Shown: positions 18,063-26,711 of the stretch, in pieces
Layout of the letters: every line of letters starts with the position of its first letter
Numbering within the stretch: position 1 is the stretch's first letter
NCBI RefSeq assembly: GCF_001690595.1
Contig: NZ_LZHH01000033.1
Location: 1 to 37,024 of the forward strand
DNA length: 37,024 bases
Source: Gilliamella sp. Choc5-1
GTDB taxonomy: Bacteria > Pseudomonadota > Gammaproteobacteria > Enterobacterales > Orbaceae
Direction of reading: 5' to 3'
The notes under the pieces: model-generated
What the model was told of the DNA's origin: nothing
The model's database searches: none
What the model saw: only the letters and a program-made list of their open reading frames with translations
Made by a program: the position numbers and the translations under genes

Positions 18063-19622
18063 ATGAATCGAACAACTAACACGTCACCAATAAAAACAGG
18101 TGGCTTTTTAAATACTATTGAACGAATTGGAAACAAAATTCCTGATGTCACAACATTGTTTTTCTATGCTTTAGTCATCTGTTTTGTTGCCTCTTTATTA
18201 CTTTCTTTTGTGGACTTTAATTACATTAATCCAGTCACGCAAAAAAAGCTCGTTGTTGTCAATATGTTGGCGCCTGAGAATTTAGTCACTTTTTTTACTA
18301 AAATGGTGCCTAATTTTGTTACCTTTCCACCACTTGGCATTACAATCGTTGCAACATTAGGTATTGGTATTGCTGAAAGTAGTGGTTATATCCATGTGCT
18401 ACTTAAGAAGTTATTGGCTGTTACACCTAAAAAATTAGTCACACCATCGGTTATTTTTGTTAGTATGGTTTGTCATATTGCGGCTGATTCAGCTTATGTG
18501 ATTTTAATGCCTGTATCTGCGATGATGTTTTATGCAACAGGCCGTCATCCGCTAGCAGGGATTGCTGCTTCGTTCGCGGGGTTAGCGGGTGGTTTTAGTT
18601 CAAGTTATACACCGTCAATTATCGATCCTATTATGCAAGGTTTTACTCAAAGTGCTGCACAAATTATCGATCCTTCTTATCAAGTTAATGTGCTTTGTAA
18701 TTACTTTTTGAGCTTTGGTGGTACCTTTTTTGTTTTACTTGCTTGCTGGTTTGTGACTGATAAAATTGTCGAGCCCCGTTTACAGGCGACCATGCCTATA
18801 AATAATGATCTAACATCAAATAATATTTCTAATTCTCCTGAAATTACACCTATTGAAAACCGCGCATTTAAGGTCGCTTCAATTGTTTTTTTAGCTATTG
18901 CGATTGGTTTAGTTTTATTTTTATTACCTGAAGACTCTTTATTGCGCGCTCCTGATGGAAGTATGACAAGTAATAAAGCACCTATTATGCAAATCATTGT
19001 GCCATTATTATTTGTGTTTTTTGCGATTCCGGGCTTAATACATGGCTTTATTACTGGTACTTTTAAATCGTCCCGAGATATTGTAAAAGCAATGGAAAAC
19101 ATTACTAAATCGCTTATTCCATTTATTGTTTTTGCTTTCTTTTGTGCACAATTTTTATATGTCTTTTCTCACTCACAAATTGGAACATTAATTGCGATTG
19201 GTGGGGCCGAGTTTTTAAAAGCATTGCATTTGCCTTCAGTCGTGACAATCTTTGGGGTCATAATTTTAACAAGTATGTTAAATGTGTTAATTACTTCTGC
19301 ATCGTCTAAGTGGGCTATTTTAGCACCGATTTTTGTACCAATGCTTATGTCTGTTGGTATCTCACCTGAATTAACCCAAGCTGCTTACCGTATCAGCTCG
19401 GCGGTTAATGTCAGTACTCCTATGTTTGCTTTTTATCCTTTGATTATTGCTTATTGTCAGCAATATTGTAAAAACACGGGTGTTGGCACACTAAGTTCAA
19501 TGATGATTCCTTATACTATAGCACTGCTCATCGCTTTAACACTAAACTTGCTGCTCTTTTGGTTCTTAGGTCTACCAATTGGTTTTGATAGTGGTTATGT
19601 TTATCCACCAGTAAGTAATTAA
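18063..19622 (+). CDS. AbgT-family transporter
   Basis: This is an inner-membrane protein of the AbgT family, whose members take up p-aminobenzoyl-glutamate (E. coli AbgT) or export sulphonamide-type compounds (MtrF, YdaH). From the ATG at 18063 it is 519 aa, close to E. coli AbgT (508). Family features include the start ERIGNKIPD, then VTFPPLGITIVATLGIGIAE and RHPLAGIAASFAGLAGGFSSS, TDKIVEPRL, ITSASSKWAILAPIFVPM and the C-terminal WFLGLPIG. The frame is open upstream from a TTG at 18000, but family similarity begins after the ATG. No Shine-Dalgarno is evident. It is followed after 21 bases by pepT, so the pair is probably an operon; the substrate may be a small peptide or acyl-glutamate, which is inferred. 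Confidence 0.86.
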   Translation: MNRTTNTSPIKTGGFLNTIERIGNKIPDVTTLFFYALVICFVASLLLSFVDFNYINPVTQKKLVVVNMLAPENLVTFFTKMVPNFVTFPPLGITIVATLGIGIAESSGYIHVLLKKLLAVTPKKLVTPSVIFVSMVCHIAADSAYVILMPVSAMMFYATGRHPLAGIAASFAGLAGGFSSSYTPSIIDPIMQGFTQSAAQIIDPSYQVNVLCNYFLSFGGTFFVLLACWFVTDKIVEPRLQATMPINNDLTSNNISNSPEITPIENRAFKVASIVFLAIAIGLVLFLLPEDSLLRAPDGSMTSNKAPIMQIIVPLLFVFFAIPGLIHGFITGTFKSSRDIVKAMENITKSLIPFIVFAFFCAQFLYVFSHSQIGTLIAIGGAEFLKALHLPSVVTIFGVIILTSMLNVLITSASSKWAILAPIFVPMLMSVGISPELTQAAYRISSAVNVSTPMFAFYPLIIAYCQQYCKNTGVGTLSSMMIPYTIALLIALTLNLLLFWFLGLPIGFDSGYVYPPVSN

Positions 19623-19643
19623 TGATTATTGAGGAGTCAAAAT

Positions 19644-20876
19644 ATGATGAATATTACTGAACAATTAGTTGAGCGTTTTTTGCGTTATGTCAGTATACCA
19701 AGCCAAAGTACTTTTGGTTGCGCTCATGTGCCTTCTACGCCTGGGCAAACTGAATTAGCTAAGCAACTTCAACAAGAATTGATCGCGCTTAATTTACAAG
19801 ATGTTCACCTTGATGAGCACAGCATTGTTACAGCAAAATTACCAGGCAATAATCCTAATGCACCAAAAATTGGTTATGTTGCTCATCTTGATACTGTCGA
19901 TGTTGCTTTATCAGATAAAATCAATCCGCAACGCGTTACTTTTACAGGGCAAGATATTCTTTTAAATAAAGAGAAGAATATTTGGTTTAAAGTTGATGAA
20001 CACCCTGAGCTGAATAAATATCTGAATGATGAATTGATTGTAACAGACGGTACTAGTGTACTTGGTGCAGATAATAAAGCGGCTATTGCTGTCGTGATGA
20101 CTATATTAGATCAGTTACAACAACAAAATTGTTCTCATGGTGATATCTATGTGGCTTTTGTTCCAGATGAAGAAGTCGGCTTAAATGGTGCTAAAAAACT
20201 TGATTTAAATCGTTTTAAACCTGATTTTGCTTATACTATTGATTGTTGTGAACTGGGCGAGGTTGTGTATGAGACGTTTAATGCTGGCTCTGTCACTATT
20301 GAGATTGCGGGAGTTTCGGCTCACCCAATGTCGGCTAAGAATGTGTTAATCAATCCTATTCGGGTTGCTAATGATATTATCAACTGTTTTGATAGCTTTG
20401 AAACGCCTGAACATACTGAGGGTAAAGAAGGTTATTTTTGGTTTAATGATATTGTGGGTAATCAAAGCACAACAACATTAAAAATGAGTATTCGTGATTT
20501 TGATTTAGCTAAATATGAATCGCGTAAAGCTTATATTCAAAAAGTCGTCGATCTTATTAAGCTTAAGTATCCAAGAGCTAAAATTGAATGTAAAATCACC
20601 GATACTTATAGCAATATTGCTAATTATTTAGGTGATGACCGTCGCTGTATTGATTTAATTTATCAATCATTTGAACTTCTTAATATTCAACCAAAAACAA
20701 TTGCAATGCGTGGTGGAACAGATGGTTCAGCACTTTCAGCAAGAGGGCTTACAACACCCAATTACTTTACTGGTGCTCATAACTTCCATTCTTGCTTTGA
20801 ATTTTTACCATTATCATCATTTCTGAAATCATTTGAAGTTACCATGAAAATTATTGAGCTTTCGGCTAAAGGTTAA
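19644..20876 (+). CDS. pepT: Peptidase T (tripeptide aminopeptidase)
   Basis: This is a cytosolic M20B zinc peptidase that removes the N-terminal residue from tripeptides. From the ATG at 19644 it has 410 aa (E. coli 408). Metal and catalytic motifs are H81 and D83 (AHLDTVD), D143 (LGADNKAAIA, where most relatives have GADDKA), the general-base pair E176-E177 (PDEEVG), D200 and the late His in FTGAHNFHS. RGGTDGSALSARGL is conserved. The Shine-Dalgarno GAGGAG at 19631-19636 fixes the start; the frame extends to a TTG at 19629 that overlaps it. E. coli pepT lies by the pot genes; here it follows an AbgT-family transporter. A strong terminator closes the unit. Confidence 0.92.
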   Translation: MMNITEQLVERFLRYVSIPSQSTFGCAHVPSTPGQTELAKQLQQELIALNLQDVHLDEHSIVTAKLPGNNPNAPKIGYVAHLDTVDVALSDKINPQRVTFTGQDILLNKEKNIWFKVDEHPELNKYLNDELIVTDGTSVLGADNKAAIAVVMTILDQLQQQNCSHGDIYVAFVPDEEVGLNGAKKLDLNRFKPDFAYTIDCCELGEVVYETFNAGSVTIEIAGVSAHPMSAKNVLINPIRVANDIINCFDSFETPEHTEGKEGYFWFNDIVGNQSTTTLKMSIRDFDLAKYESRKAYIQKVVDLIKLKYPRAKIECKITDTYSNIANYLGDDRRCIDLIYQSFELLNIQPKTIAMRGGTDGSALSARGLTTPNYFTGAHNFHSCFEFLPLSSFLKSFEVTMKIIELSAKG

Positions 20877-20892
20877 TCATATTTCTGAAAGT

Positions 20893-20925
20893 AAGAGGGA
20901 GGCAACTCCCTCTTTTTATTTTTAT
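20893..20925 (+). terminator. Rho-independent terminator of the AbgT-pepT unit
   Basis: AAGAGGGAG (20893-20901), loop GCAA, CTCCCTCTT (20906-20914), followed by a long T-rich run. It is a textbook intrinsic terminator 17 bases after the pepT stop and just before the convergent receptor gene's stop. Confidence 0.93.
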
Positions 20926-20931
20926 TTTTAG

Positions 20932-23046
20932 TTATAATTTATAACTTGTCGTCAACAAAAAGGCTCTTGGTGTGCTTGGCATGCTGTTTGAACGCCAATA
21001 TTCTTTTCCTAATAAATTGGTTAATGATAGCGTTATATCATAAGATTTTGCTTGATAACCAACCGCACTATTCCAAACGGCATATCCAGAACGTTTATGT
21101 TGATTTTTATCATCACTATACATTGAACCTTTATAATTGATTTCTAATTCTGTAAACCAATTTTCATAAGGTAAGTAACGGACACTTAAATAACCGCTAT
21201 TTTTGGCTGTATTAGATAAATATTTTCCTTTATTAGCGGGTACTTTTTTATCTTTATGAACTTTAGCTTGTTGATAACCAATGCCGCTGTTGATATACCA
21301 TTTTGGCATCAACTCACCAATAACACTTAATTCAATACCTTGACTGCGATCACTTCCTCTGACCTGCCAATTATAAGGATCGTTAACTGAATCAGGTTGA
21401 TAGCGAACATTGTATAATTCAAGATCATAAACAGCAATTTGCGAAGAAAACTTATCATTTAACCAATCGCTTTTGATACCAATCTCATATTGTCGTGAAT
21501 ATTGAGGTTTATTGTCATAGACTGTTTTTGAGTCTGTAGAAAGTGTAATAAGTCCTCGTCCACCATAAGGAGAAAAATTCTTACTATAAGAAGAATAGAC
21601 ACTTTGTGACTCTATAGGTTGCCAGATTAAACCTATCCTAGGACTTAACGAGTGGCCATCGTAAGATCGGTGTTGGTGTTTTAATTTATCATTTGATGCA
21701 AATTTATAATTATCGTAACGTAACCCAGTTAACATTTTCCATTGGTTTGTAAAACTGATTAAATCTTGCCAATAAAGTCCTTGGGATGTCGCTTTGTGAT
21801 TAGTTTTAGTATTTAATTTATTATAATGTGGTTTTGTAGTGTGCCAATGGGGGTGAAATGGATCAACCAATTCAGGATAGGCACTAGTCAAAGCTAATCT
21901 TGGTTGACGTTTTTCTATGTTATATTCAATACCGACTAACATATCATGAGTAATGCTTGCTGTATTAAATTTACCTATTAAGTCAATTGTATTACTATAA
22001 GTTATGTTGGCGGTTTCTTGCCAAGCACGTCTAAATTGCAATTTGCCTTGGTAATTGCATGCTTTGCCATTGCTCAGTTTACCATTCAAATCACAATAAC
22101 TACCACCATAAATATGATCAAAGTTTTGACTAGCTTTACGGTATAAATTGGTCAGTTTAATTGACCAGTCATAATTAAATTCAAACCCCATGACTGAACG
22201 TAATGATTTAAAATTATCTTTTACATAGTCATCAGGGTGAGCATATGCCGTTTTTAATGATACACCTTTAGGTAATTCATAATAAGCTGGCGCTCTATCT
22301 GGTCTACGCCATAAATTATCATGGGTATATTGCACTAACCAATTAAATCCATCCAAATTATCATAAAGTATACTTGGCGAAATCATTATATCTCTTTGTT
22401 TTATTCCTTTGCGAAAACTACGATCTGATTGATGATCAATCGTCATACGCATCGCAAGTTTGTCATGTAAAATATGATTGATATCAAGCATACCGCCATA
22501 TTTATCCCACGAACCACTTCGTAAACTTAACGTTGTTGGTGAGTCAAAATTAGCTTGTTTACTAATCATATTAATGATTCCTCCACCTGAACCTCGACCA
22601 TAAAGCGCCGATGCAGGACCTTTTAATATTTCAATGCGTTCGATATTTGCTGTGCTTTGCCTAACCTGTCCACTTGCGCGAACACCATCACGATAGATAT
22701 CTCCAGAACTAGCAGAAAAACCACGAATTTTTATACCTTCATCACGCATATCATAGGTCGCATCGACTCCGGGTATTTTGTTGACTATTACACTAAGATC
22801 ATTTTTTCCGTATGTTTTTTCTTGTTCAAGATTAACAGAATTAATGGTTTGCGGAATATCTTTAATATTAAAAGGCATTTTAGTTGCTGTTGATGATTTT
22901 TTTATTCGTTGATCATTATTGTCCTTAATTGTTGCAACAACCTTCATAGTTTCAATATTAGTGTCATCTTTTTCTTCTTGTGCGAAAGTAACAAAAGGGA
23001 CTGTACTTAATAAACCCAGTATGGTTAATTGATTAACTAATTTCAT
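20932..23046 (-). CDS. TonB-dependent siderophore receptor
   Basis: This is an outer-membrane 22-strand barrel with an N-terminal plug that imports a ferric siderophore using TonB energy. At 704 aa it has a signal peptide of about 22 residues (ending TFA before QEEKDD). The plug domain (about 50-160) contains IPQTINSV, IRGFSASSGDIYRDGVR, IERIEILKGPASALYGRGSGGGIINMISK, and the rest is barrel with SVYSSYSKNFSPYG and a C-terminal repeat LTNLLGKEYW. This is the TonB-siderophor subfamily (FhuA/FpvA-like). The last residue is Leu, where most such barrels end in an aromatic. A Fur box lies on its promoter. No siderophore transporter or synthesis gene is adjacent, so the ligand is unknown and is probably made by another organism. 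Confidence 0.92.
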   Translation of the reverse strand: MKLVNQLTILGLLSTVPFVTFAQEEKDDTNIETMKVVATIKDNNDQRIKKSSTATKMPFNIKDIPQTINSVNLEQEKTYGKNDLSVIVNKIPGVDATYDMRDEGIKIRGFSASSGDIYRDGVRASGQVRQSTANIERIEILKGPASALYGRGSGGGIINMISKQANFDSPTTLSLRSGSWDKYGGMLDINHILHDKLAMRMTIDHQSDRSFRKGIKQRDIMISPSILYDNLDGFNWLVQYTHDNLWRRPDRAPAYYELPKGVSLKTAYAHPDDYVKDNFKSLRSVMGFEFNYDWSIKLTNLYRKASQNFDHIYGGSYCDLNGKLSNGKACNYQGKLQFRRAWQETANITYSNTIDLIGKFNTASITHDMLVGIEYNIEKRQPRLALTSAYPELVDPFHPHWHTTKPHYNKLNTKTNHKATSQGLYWQDLISFTNQWKMLTGLRYDNYKFASNDKLKHQHRSYDGHSLSPRIGLIWQPIESQSVYSSYSKNFSPYGGRGLITLSTDSKTVYDNKPQYSRQYEIGIKSDWLNDKFSSQIAVYDLELYNVRYQPDSVNDPYNWQVRGSDRSQGIELSVIGELMPKWYINSGIGYQQAKVHKDKKVPANKGKYLSNTAKNSGYLSVRYLPYENWFTELEINYKGSMYSDDKNQHKRSGYAVWNSAVGYQAKSYDITLSLTNLLGKEYWRSNSMPSTPRAFLLTTSYKL

Positions 23047-23096
23047 TGTTTATCCTATTATCTTTTGTTGTGTTTTATTAATTTTATGTAACACGC

Positions 23097-23125
23097 ATGA
23101 TAATAGTTATCATTTTCATTTACAA
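23097..23125 (-). promoter_or_regulatory. Fur-box promoter of the siderophore receptor
   Basis: GATAATAGTTATCATTTTC at 23099-23117 matches the 19-base Fur consensus GATAATGATAATCATTATC at 15 positions. On the minus strand, TTGTAA (23125-23120) and TATCAT (23102-23097) are a -35/-10 pair with 17 bases between them, and the Fur box overlaps the -10. This predicts repression by Fe(II)-Fur about 50 bases before the receptor start. Confidence 0.85.
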
Positions 23126-23339
23126 CCTATTTTATATTTTTTAACCATTTTTACTTAATGCTTTTTATACTTTATTGATAATTTTATTATTTATGAAAAG
23201 TTGACGTAATTAATAAAAGATGAATAAATTATGAGAAATGAATTATGTATAACGCTTTGATTGTTAATAGATCGAGAATTGAGTATTTTAAAATTTAGCT
23301 GATTTGCTTAGGAATAATATAAATAGATAGTATAAATAA

Positions 23340-23415
23340 TGGTGGGTCGTGAGCGATTCGAACGCTCGACCAACGGATTAAAAGTCCGCTGCTCTACCGA
23401 CTGAGCTAACGACCC
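23340..23415 (-). tRNA. tRNA-Lys (TTT)
   Basis: The minus strand folds as a complete tRNA of 76 bases starting GGGTCGTTAGCTCAG. The acceptor stem is GGGTCGT/ACGACCC, the anticodon loop is CTTTTAA with anticodon TTT, the T-loop is TTCGAAT, and the 3' end carries an encoded ACCA. It lies downstream of cpoB, as the lysT cluster does in E. coli, but only one tRNA is present here. Confidence 0.97.
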
Positions 23416-23541
23416 ATTTGATAAATATCAGTTTAGATTGGATACTACAAGTTACTACGGGGTGGTATGATACTTATAATTATAACGCTACGCAACCCTT
23501 TTTATTACTATTCTTACACGATAGTTGGTTATTTATACACT

Positions 23542-24279
23542 TTATTTTAAAGATGCTAATTTTTTCTTAGCACGATCAACTATACTCTTATCTTTTGGAT
23601 ATTTATTTACCACTTGTTGAAAAACTGTTTTAGCTTTCTTGGAGTCGCCTTTATCAAGTAAGATTAACCCTATTTTATAAAGACTATCTGCAGCTTTAGG
23701 AGAAGATGGGAAATTTTTTACTACAGTGGCATAATAAAATGAAGCGTCGTCTTTTTTACTTTGTTTATATAAAAGTTGACCAAGCCAATAATTAACGTTG
23801 GCTCGATACCTAGACTTTGGATAAGCCTGCAGATACTTTTGAAATGCGGCGATCGACTCACTATTTTGTTGAGCCTCATTAACAAACTGTATTATAAAAT
23901 TGTAATCAACTTTTTCATCTCCTGAAGCTCTCCAATCTGACAAATTTGATGAAGAGGTTGGCGAATCAAGATTTATAGATTGAGATGAATTATCTTGTTG
24001 GGAATCAGAACTAGGATTTGGTGAAAATCCAGAACTATTACCAATTTGTTGGAAAATCATTTTTTGACGTTCAATTACTTGATTAAGTTGATATTTTGTT
24101 TCTTCTAACTGACCACGAAGCGTATCTACATCAGCTTGTAAATCGCTAATTTTCTGTTGATTTTCAATCAATAATTGACCTTGAGCTTGAACTGTTCTAT
24201 CTACATCAGAACTACCTGCAGAACAGCCATAACCAGTGAACAAAACAAATAAGAACAATGTGAGTGTTTTTTTATGCAT
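23542..24279 (-). CDS. cpoB: Cell division coordinator CpoB (YbgF)
   Basis: This periplasmic protein links peptidoglycan synthesis by PBP1B with Tol-Pal-driven outer-membrane constriction. It has 245 aa: a signal peptide (about 1-20), a trimerising coiled coil (about 30-75, with QQKISDLQADVDTLRGQLEE), a Ser/Gln/Asn-rich linker (about 80-115), and TPR repeats to the C-terminus (YWLGQLLYKQSKKDDA, LYKIGLILLDKGDSKKA). The signal ends in GYGC, which resembles a poor lipobox; most relatives are soluble. It is the third gene of tolB-pal-cpoB and mrcB, the gene for its partner PBP1B, is also in this window. Confidence 0.92.
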   Translation of the reverse strand: MHKKTLTLFLFVLFTGYGCSAGSSDVDRTVQAQGQLLIENQQKISDLQADVDTLRGQLEETKYQLNQVIERQKMIFQQIGNSSGFSPNPSSDSQQDNSSQSINLDSPTSSSNLSDWRASGDEKVDYNFIIQFVNEAQQNSESIAAFQKYLQAYPKSRYRANVNYWLGQLLYKQSKKDDASFYYATVVKNFPSSPKAADSLYKIGLILLDKGDSKKAKTVFQQVVNKYPKDKSIVDRAKKKLASLK

Positions 24280-24308
24280 TTTTTAAACTCGCGATGAACT
24301 CAGAATAA

Positions 24309-24334
24309 ATAACGGCTGAATAATCAGCCGTTAT
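24309..24334 (-). terminator. Stem-loop between pal and cpoB
   Basis: ATAACGGCTGA (24309-24319) and TCAGCCGTTAT (24324-24334) form a perfect 11-bp stem with a 4-base loop. It lies 9 bases after the pal stop on the minus strand and is followed by TTATTCTG, only weakly U-rich. It is probably a partial terminator or a stabiliser that sets more Pal than CpoB. Confidence 0.65.
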
Positions 24335-24343
24335 AAGATACAA

Positions 24344-24823
24344 TTAATAACCAACATAGGTTACAACAGCACGACGATTTTTAGCATAAGAGGCTTCATC
24401 ATGACCTAACACAGCCGGCTTTTCTTTACCGTAAGAAACGATTTCCATTTGACTTGCTGAAGCTCCATTACCTTGTAGGTATGATTTAACAGCTGCCGCA
24501 CGACGTTCACCTAATGCAATGTTATACTCTGGGGTTCCACGTTCATCAGCATGGCCTTCAATAACAACTTTTATATTAGTTGAGCGAATAAATACAGCGT
24601 GTGCATTTAACAAAGTTTCATATTCAGATTTAACATTGTATTTATCAAAATCAAAATATACTGTATTGATTTGTTCTAATTTTTGAAGTTGTTCTAAAGC
24701 TTCTTTTGATAAAGCACCATTTAAATTTCCACCCGTGTTGTGACTTTTATTAGATGAACAAGCTGTTATAGCGATTAAAGGTAAAGTAACCGCAGCTACT
24801 TTAAGAAATTTAGAAAATTGCAT
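24344..24823 (-). CDS. pal: Peptidoglycan-associated lipoprotein Pal
   Basis: This outer-membrane lipoprotein binds meso-diaminopimelate of peptidoglycan and TolB. Its 159 aa contain a signal peptide with lipobox ITAC (lipidated C22) and an OmpA-like domain from about residue 55 ([11 protein letters not shown], then [22 protein letters not shown], and [12 protein letters not shown] at the end). NIALGERRA and the Asp/Arg of the DAP pocket are kept. An AGGAG-type site precedes the start (AAAAGGAGT). A 124-base gap separates it from tolB upstream. Confidence 0.97.
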   Translation of the reverse strand: MQFSKFLKVAAVTLPLIAITACSSNKSHNTGGNLNGALSKEALEQLQKLEQINTVYFDFDKYNVKSEYETLLNAHAVFIRSTNIKVVIEGHADERGTPEYNIALGERRAAAVKSYLQGNGASASQMEIVSYGKEKPAVLGHDEASYAKNRRAVVTYVGY

Positions 24824-24947
24824 TGTATAAACTCCTTTTGTTTAAATAAATTATTATTTATATATAACCGGCCTAATAAGATTAGAGGTATATATTATAA
24901 CGACCTTAAATTTTACACAATTTTAATATTGTTTTTTCGAATCATTC

Positions 24948-26246
24948 TTATAAATATGGTGACCAAGCAGGGAATTTTACTTGCCCATCTGTTGCTGGTA
25001 ACCTTGCTTTGAAATTACCATCAGTAGACACCAGATTTAAAATTGTACCTAACCCTTGCGATGAACTATAAATGATCATTGTACCATTTGGTGCAATACT
25101 TGGAGTTTCATCTAGAAAAGTATCAGTTAAACGTTGATAGGTTTTTGTATCCATATCATACCGAGTAATATGTTGCTCACCATTATTAGTTGAAATCATA
25201 GCAATAAAAGAACCATCTGGTGACACCCTTGCATTCTGATTTTGCGTATTATCCCACGTTATTCTTTGCGATTGACCTGTATTAATATTGATACTGTATA
25301 ACTGAGGGCGACCCGCTTGGTCAGAAGTGTAAACAATAGTTTGATTATCAGGCATCCAAGAAGGTTCAGTATCATTACTACGGCTTGAAGTAATTTGAGT
25401 AATTTTTTTACTGCTTAAATCCATCATATATAAATTTAAGCTACCACTTTTAGATAAAGCAAATGCCAATTTACTACCATCTGGGGAAAACGCCGGTGCG
25501 CCATTGTGTTGAGGGAAAGAAGCTATTGTTTGAACAGCACCACTGTTCAATGTTTTTAAAACTAACGAAGAATGACCACCCTCAAAAGTTACATAAGCAA
25601 TTTTTTTACCATCTGGCGACCATGTAGGCGACATTAAAGGTTCTTTAGAACGATGAACAGTAATTTGATCATATCCATCATAATCAGATACTCTTAATTC
25701 GTGAGAAAAAGGTCCTTTAGTAGTTTTAACAACATAAGCAATTCTCGTTCTAAATGCTCCCTTAATACCTGTTAATGATTCAAAGATCTCATCGCTTGCA
25801 GTATGAGCAGCATAACGAACCCAACGTTTTTCAATAGAAAATTGATTTTGTGATAAAACTGCACCAGGTCGATTAACTATATCTACTAATTGATAATTTA
25901 TAAGATATTTTCCAGAAGCATCGGGCTGTATTGAGCCAACTACAACGGCAGAAACCCCAAGATTATTCCATACCGCAGGGGTAATTTCTGAAGCAGTTGT
26001 TGGTTTCTGAGGCATTTGATTAACGTCAATAGGATTGAACTTACCGCTATTACGCAAATCAGAAGCAATAATATCTTCAATAATTTGTGGAGCTTCTCCA
26101 CCACCAGTCCATTTAAATGGGGCAACAGCGATTGGTTTAGCTGAACTCACACCATCAGTAATAATAATTCTGACCTCAGAATTAGCCATTGTGGTAAAAA
26201 ATAAAATAAAGCAAGTTGTCAAAAAGCGAGAAGCGAATTTGATCAT
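24948..26246 (-). CDS. tolB: Tol-Pal system protein TolB
   Basis: This is the periplasmic component of the Tol-Pal machine, which binds Pal and, through its N-terminus, TolA. From the ATG at 26246 it has 432 aa (E. coli 430): a signal peptide of about 22 residues, an alpha/beta domain (about 25-160), and a six-bladed propeller with the repeats [56 protein letters not shown] and [19 protein letters not shown] lies 7 bases before the chosen start; the in-frame ATG at 26276 has no such site. In E. coli tolQRA precede tolB; here 380 bases and mutM do. Confidence 0.95.
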   Translation of the reverse strand: MIKFASRFLTTCFILFFTTMANSEVRIIITDGVSSAKPIAVAPFKWTGGGEAPQIIEDIIASDLRNSGKFNPIDVNQMPQKPTTASEITPAVWNNLGVSAVVVGSIQPDASGKYLINYQLVDIVNRPGAVLSQNQFSIEKRWVRYAAHTASDEIFESLTGIKGAFRTRIAYVVKTTKGPFSHELRVSDYDGYDQITVHRSKEPLMSPTWSPDGKKIAYVTFEGGHSSLVLKTLNSGAVQTIASFPQHNGAPAFSPDGSKLAFALSKSGSLNLYMMDLSSKKITQITSSRSNDTEPSWMPDNQTIVYTSDQAGRPQLYSININTGQSQRITWDNTQNQNARVSPDGSFIAMISTNNGEQHITRYDMDTKTYQRLTDTFLDETPSIAPNGTMIIYSSSQGLGTILNLVSTDGNFKARLPATDGQVKFPAWSPYL

Positions 26247-26657
26247 CTTAAATTCCTTAATAAAAGCAAGAAACATTGAGTTAAATTAAACATAAACCGA
26301 TAAAAAACAGAAAATAAAACCTTTAAAAATTAATATATTGCCGTTAGCTAACTCCAAATACTAAACTTTACAAAACATAAACAATTTTGTAGCAAGAAAG
26401 ATAGCCGATATCTGGTAACAAGTCCATAGTCTTTAAAATAAAAAGATTTGTTTAATAATAATGGCTTTACTATATAAAATACTCAAAGTAATAATAAAAA
26501 ATTATTCTATTGTGGATGCCTATACTAATCCTATTTAAATAAGGTTTAAAGAGTTTGAAAAGATATTTTTATACATGAAAAAGAGCGGATATATCAAAAA
26601 GTTTATAATTTTGATGGTGGCCATAAGGAGGTGAGAATTTTGGTTAAAAAGATGCCA
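26247..26657. other. Intergenic region between tolB and mutM
   Basis: About 410 AT-rich bases. The part next to tolB should contain its promoter, since no tolQRA genes precede it, but no consensus pair stands out. The part next to mutM carries an unusually complete Shine-Dalgarno (26625-26634) in the plus direction, described with the small ORF that follows it. Confidence 0.5.
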
Positions 26658-26711
26658 TTATTTTTGGCAATTTTCACAATAAAAAGTATTACGCTGTCCT
26701 ATTTTTTGTGA
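26640..26711 (+). CDS. Possible 23-residue hydrophobic peptide behind a near-perfect Shine-Dalgarno
   Basis: TAAGGAGGTGA at 26624-26634 is complementary to 11 bases of the 16S 3' tail. Eight bases after GGAGG a TTG at 26640 opens a 23-codon frame; an ATG at its fifth codon (26652) is also possible. The peptide begins [12 protein letters not shown] and continues [11 protein letters not shown], which is basic then hydrophobic like a small membrane peptide. It runs antisense across the last 54 bases of mutM. A six-codon frame at 26614-26634 (MVAIRR) ends within the Shine-Dalgarno, so coupling is conceivable. No family is recognised and conservation is unknown. Confidence 0.3.
   Translation: MVKKMPLFLAIFTIKSITLSYFL

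Noticed and set aside
18701-19102. Minus-strand ORF of 133 codons opposite the AbgT transporter
   Set aside because: Antisense shadow of a conserved transporter gene.
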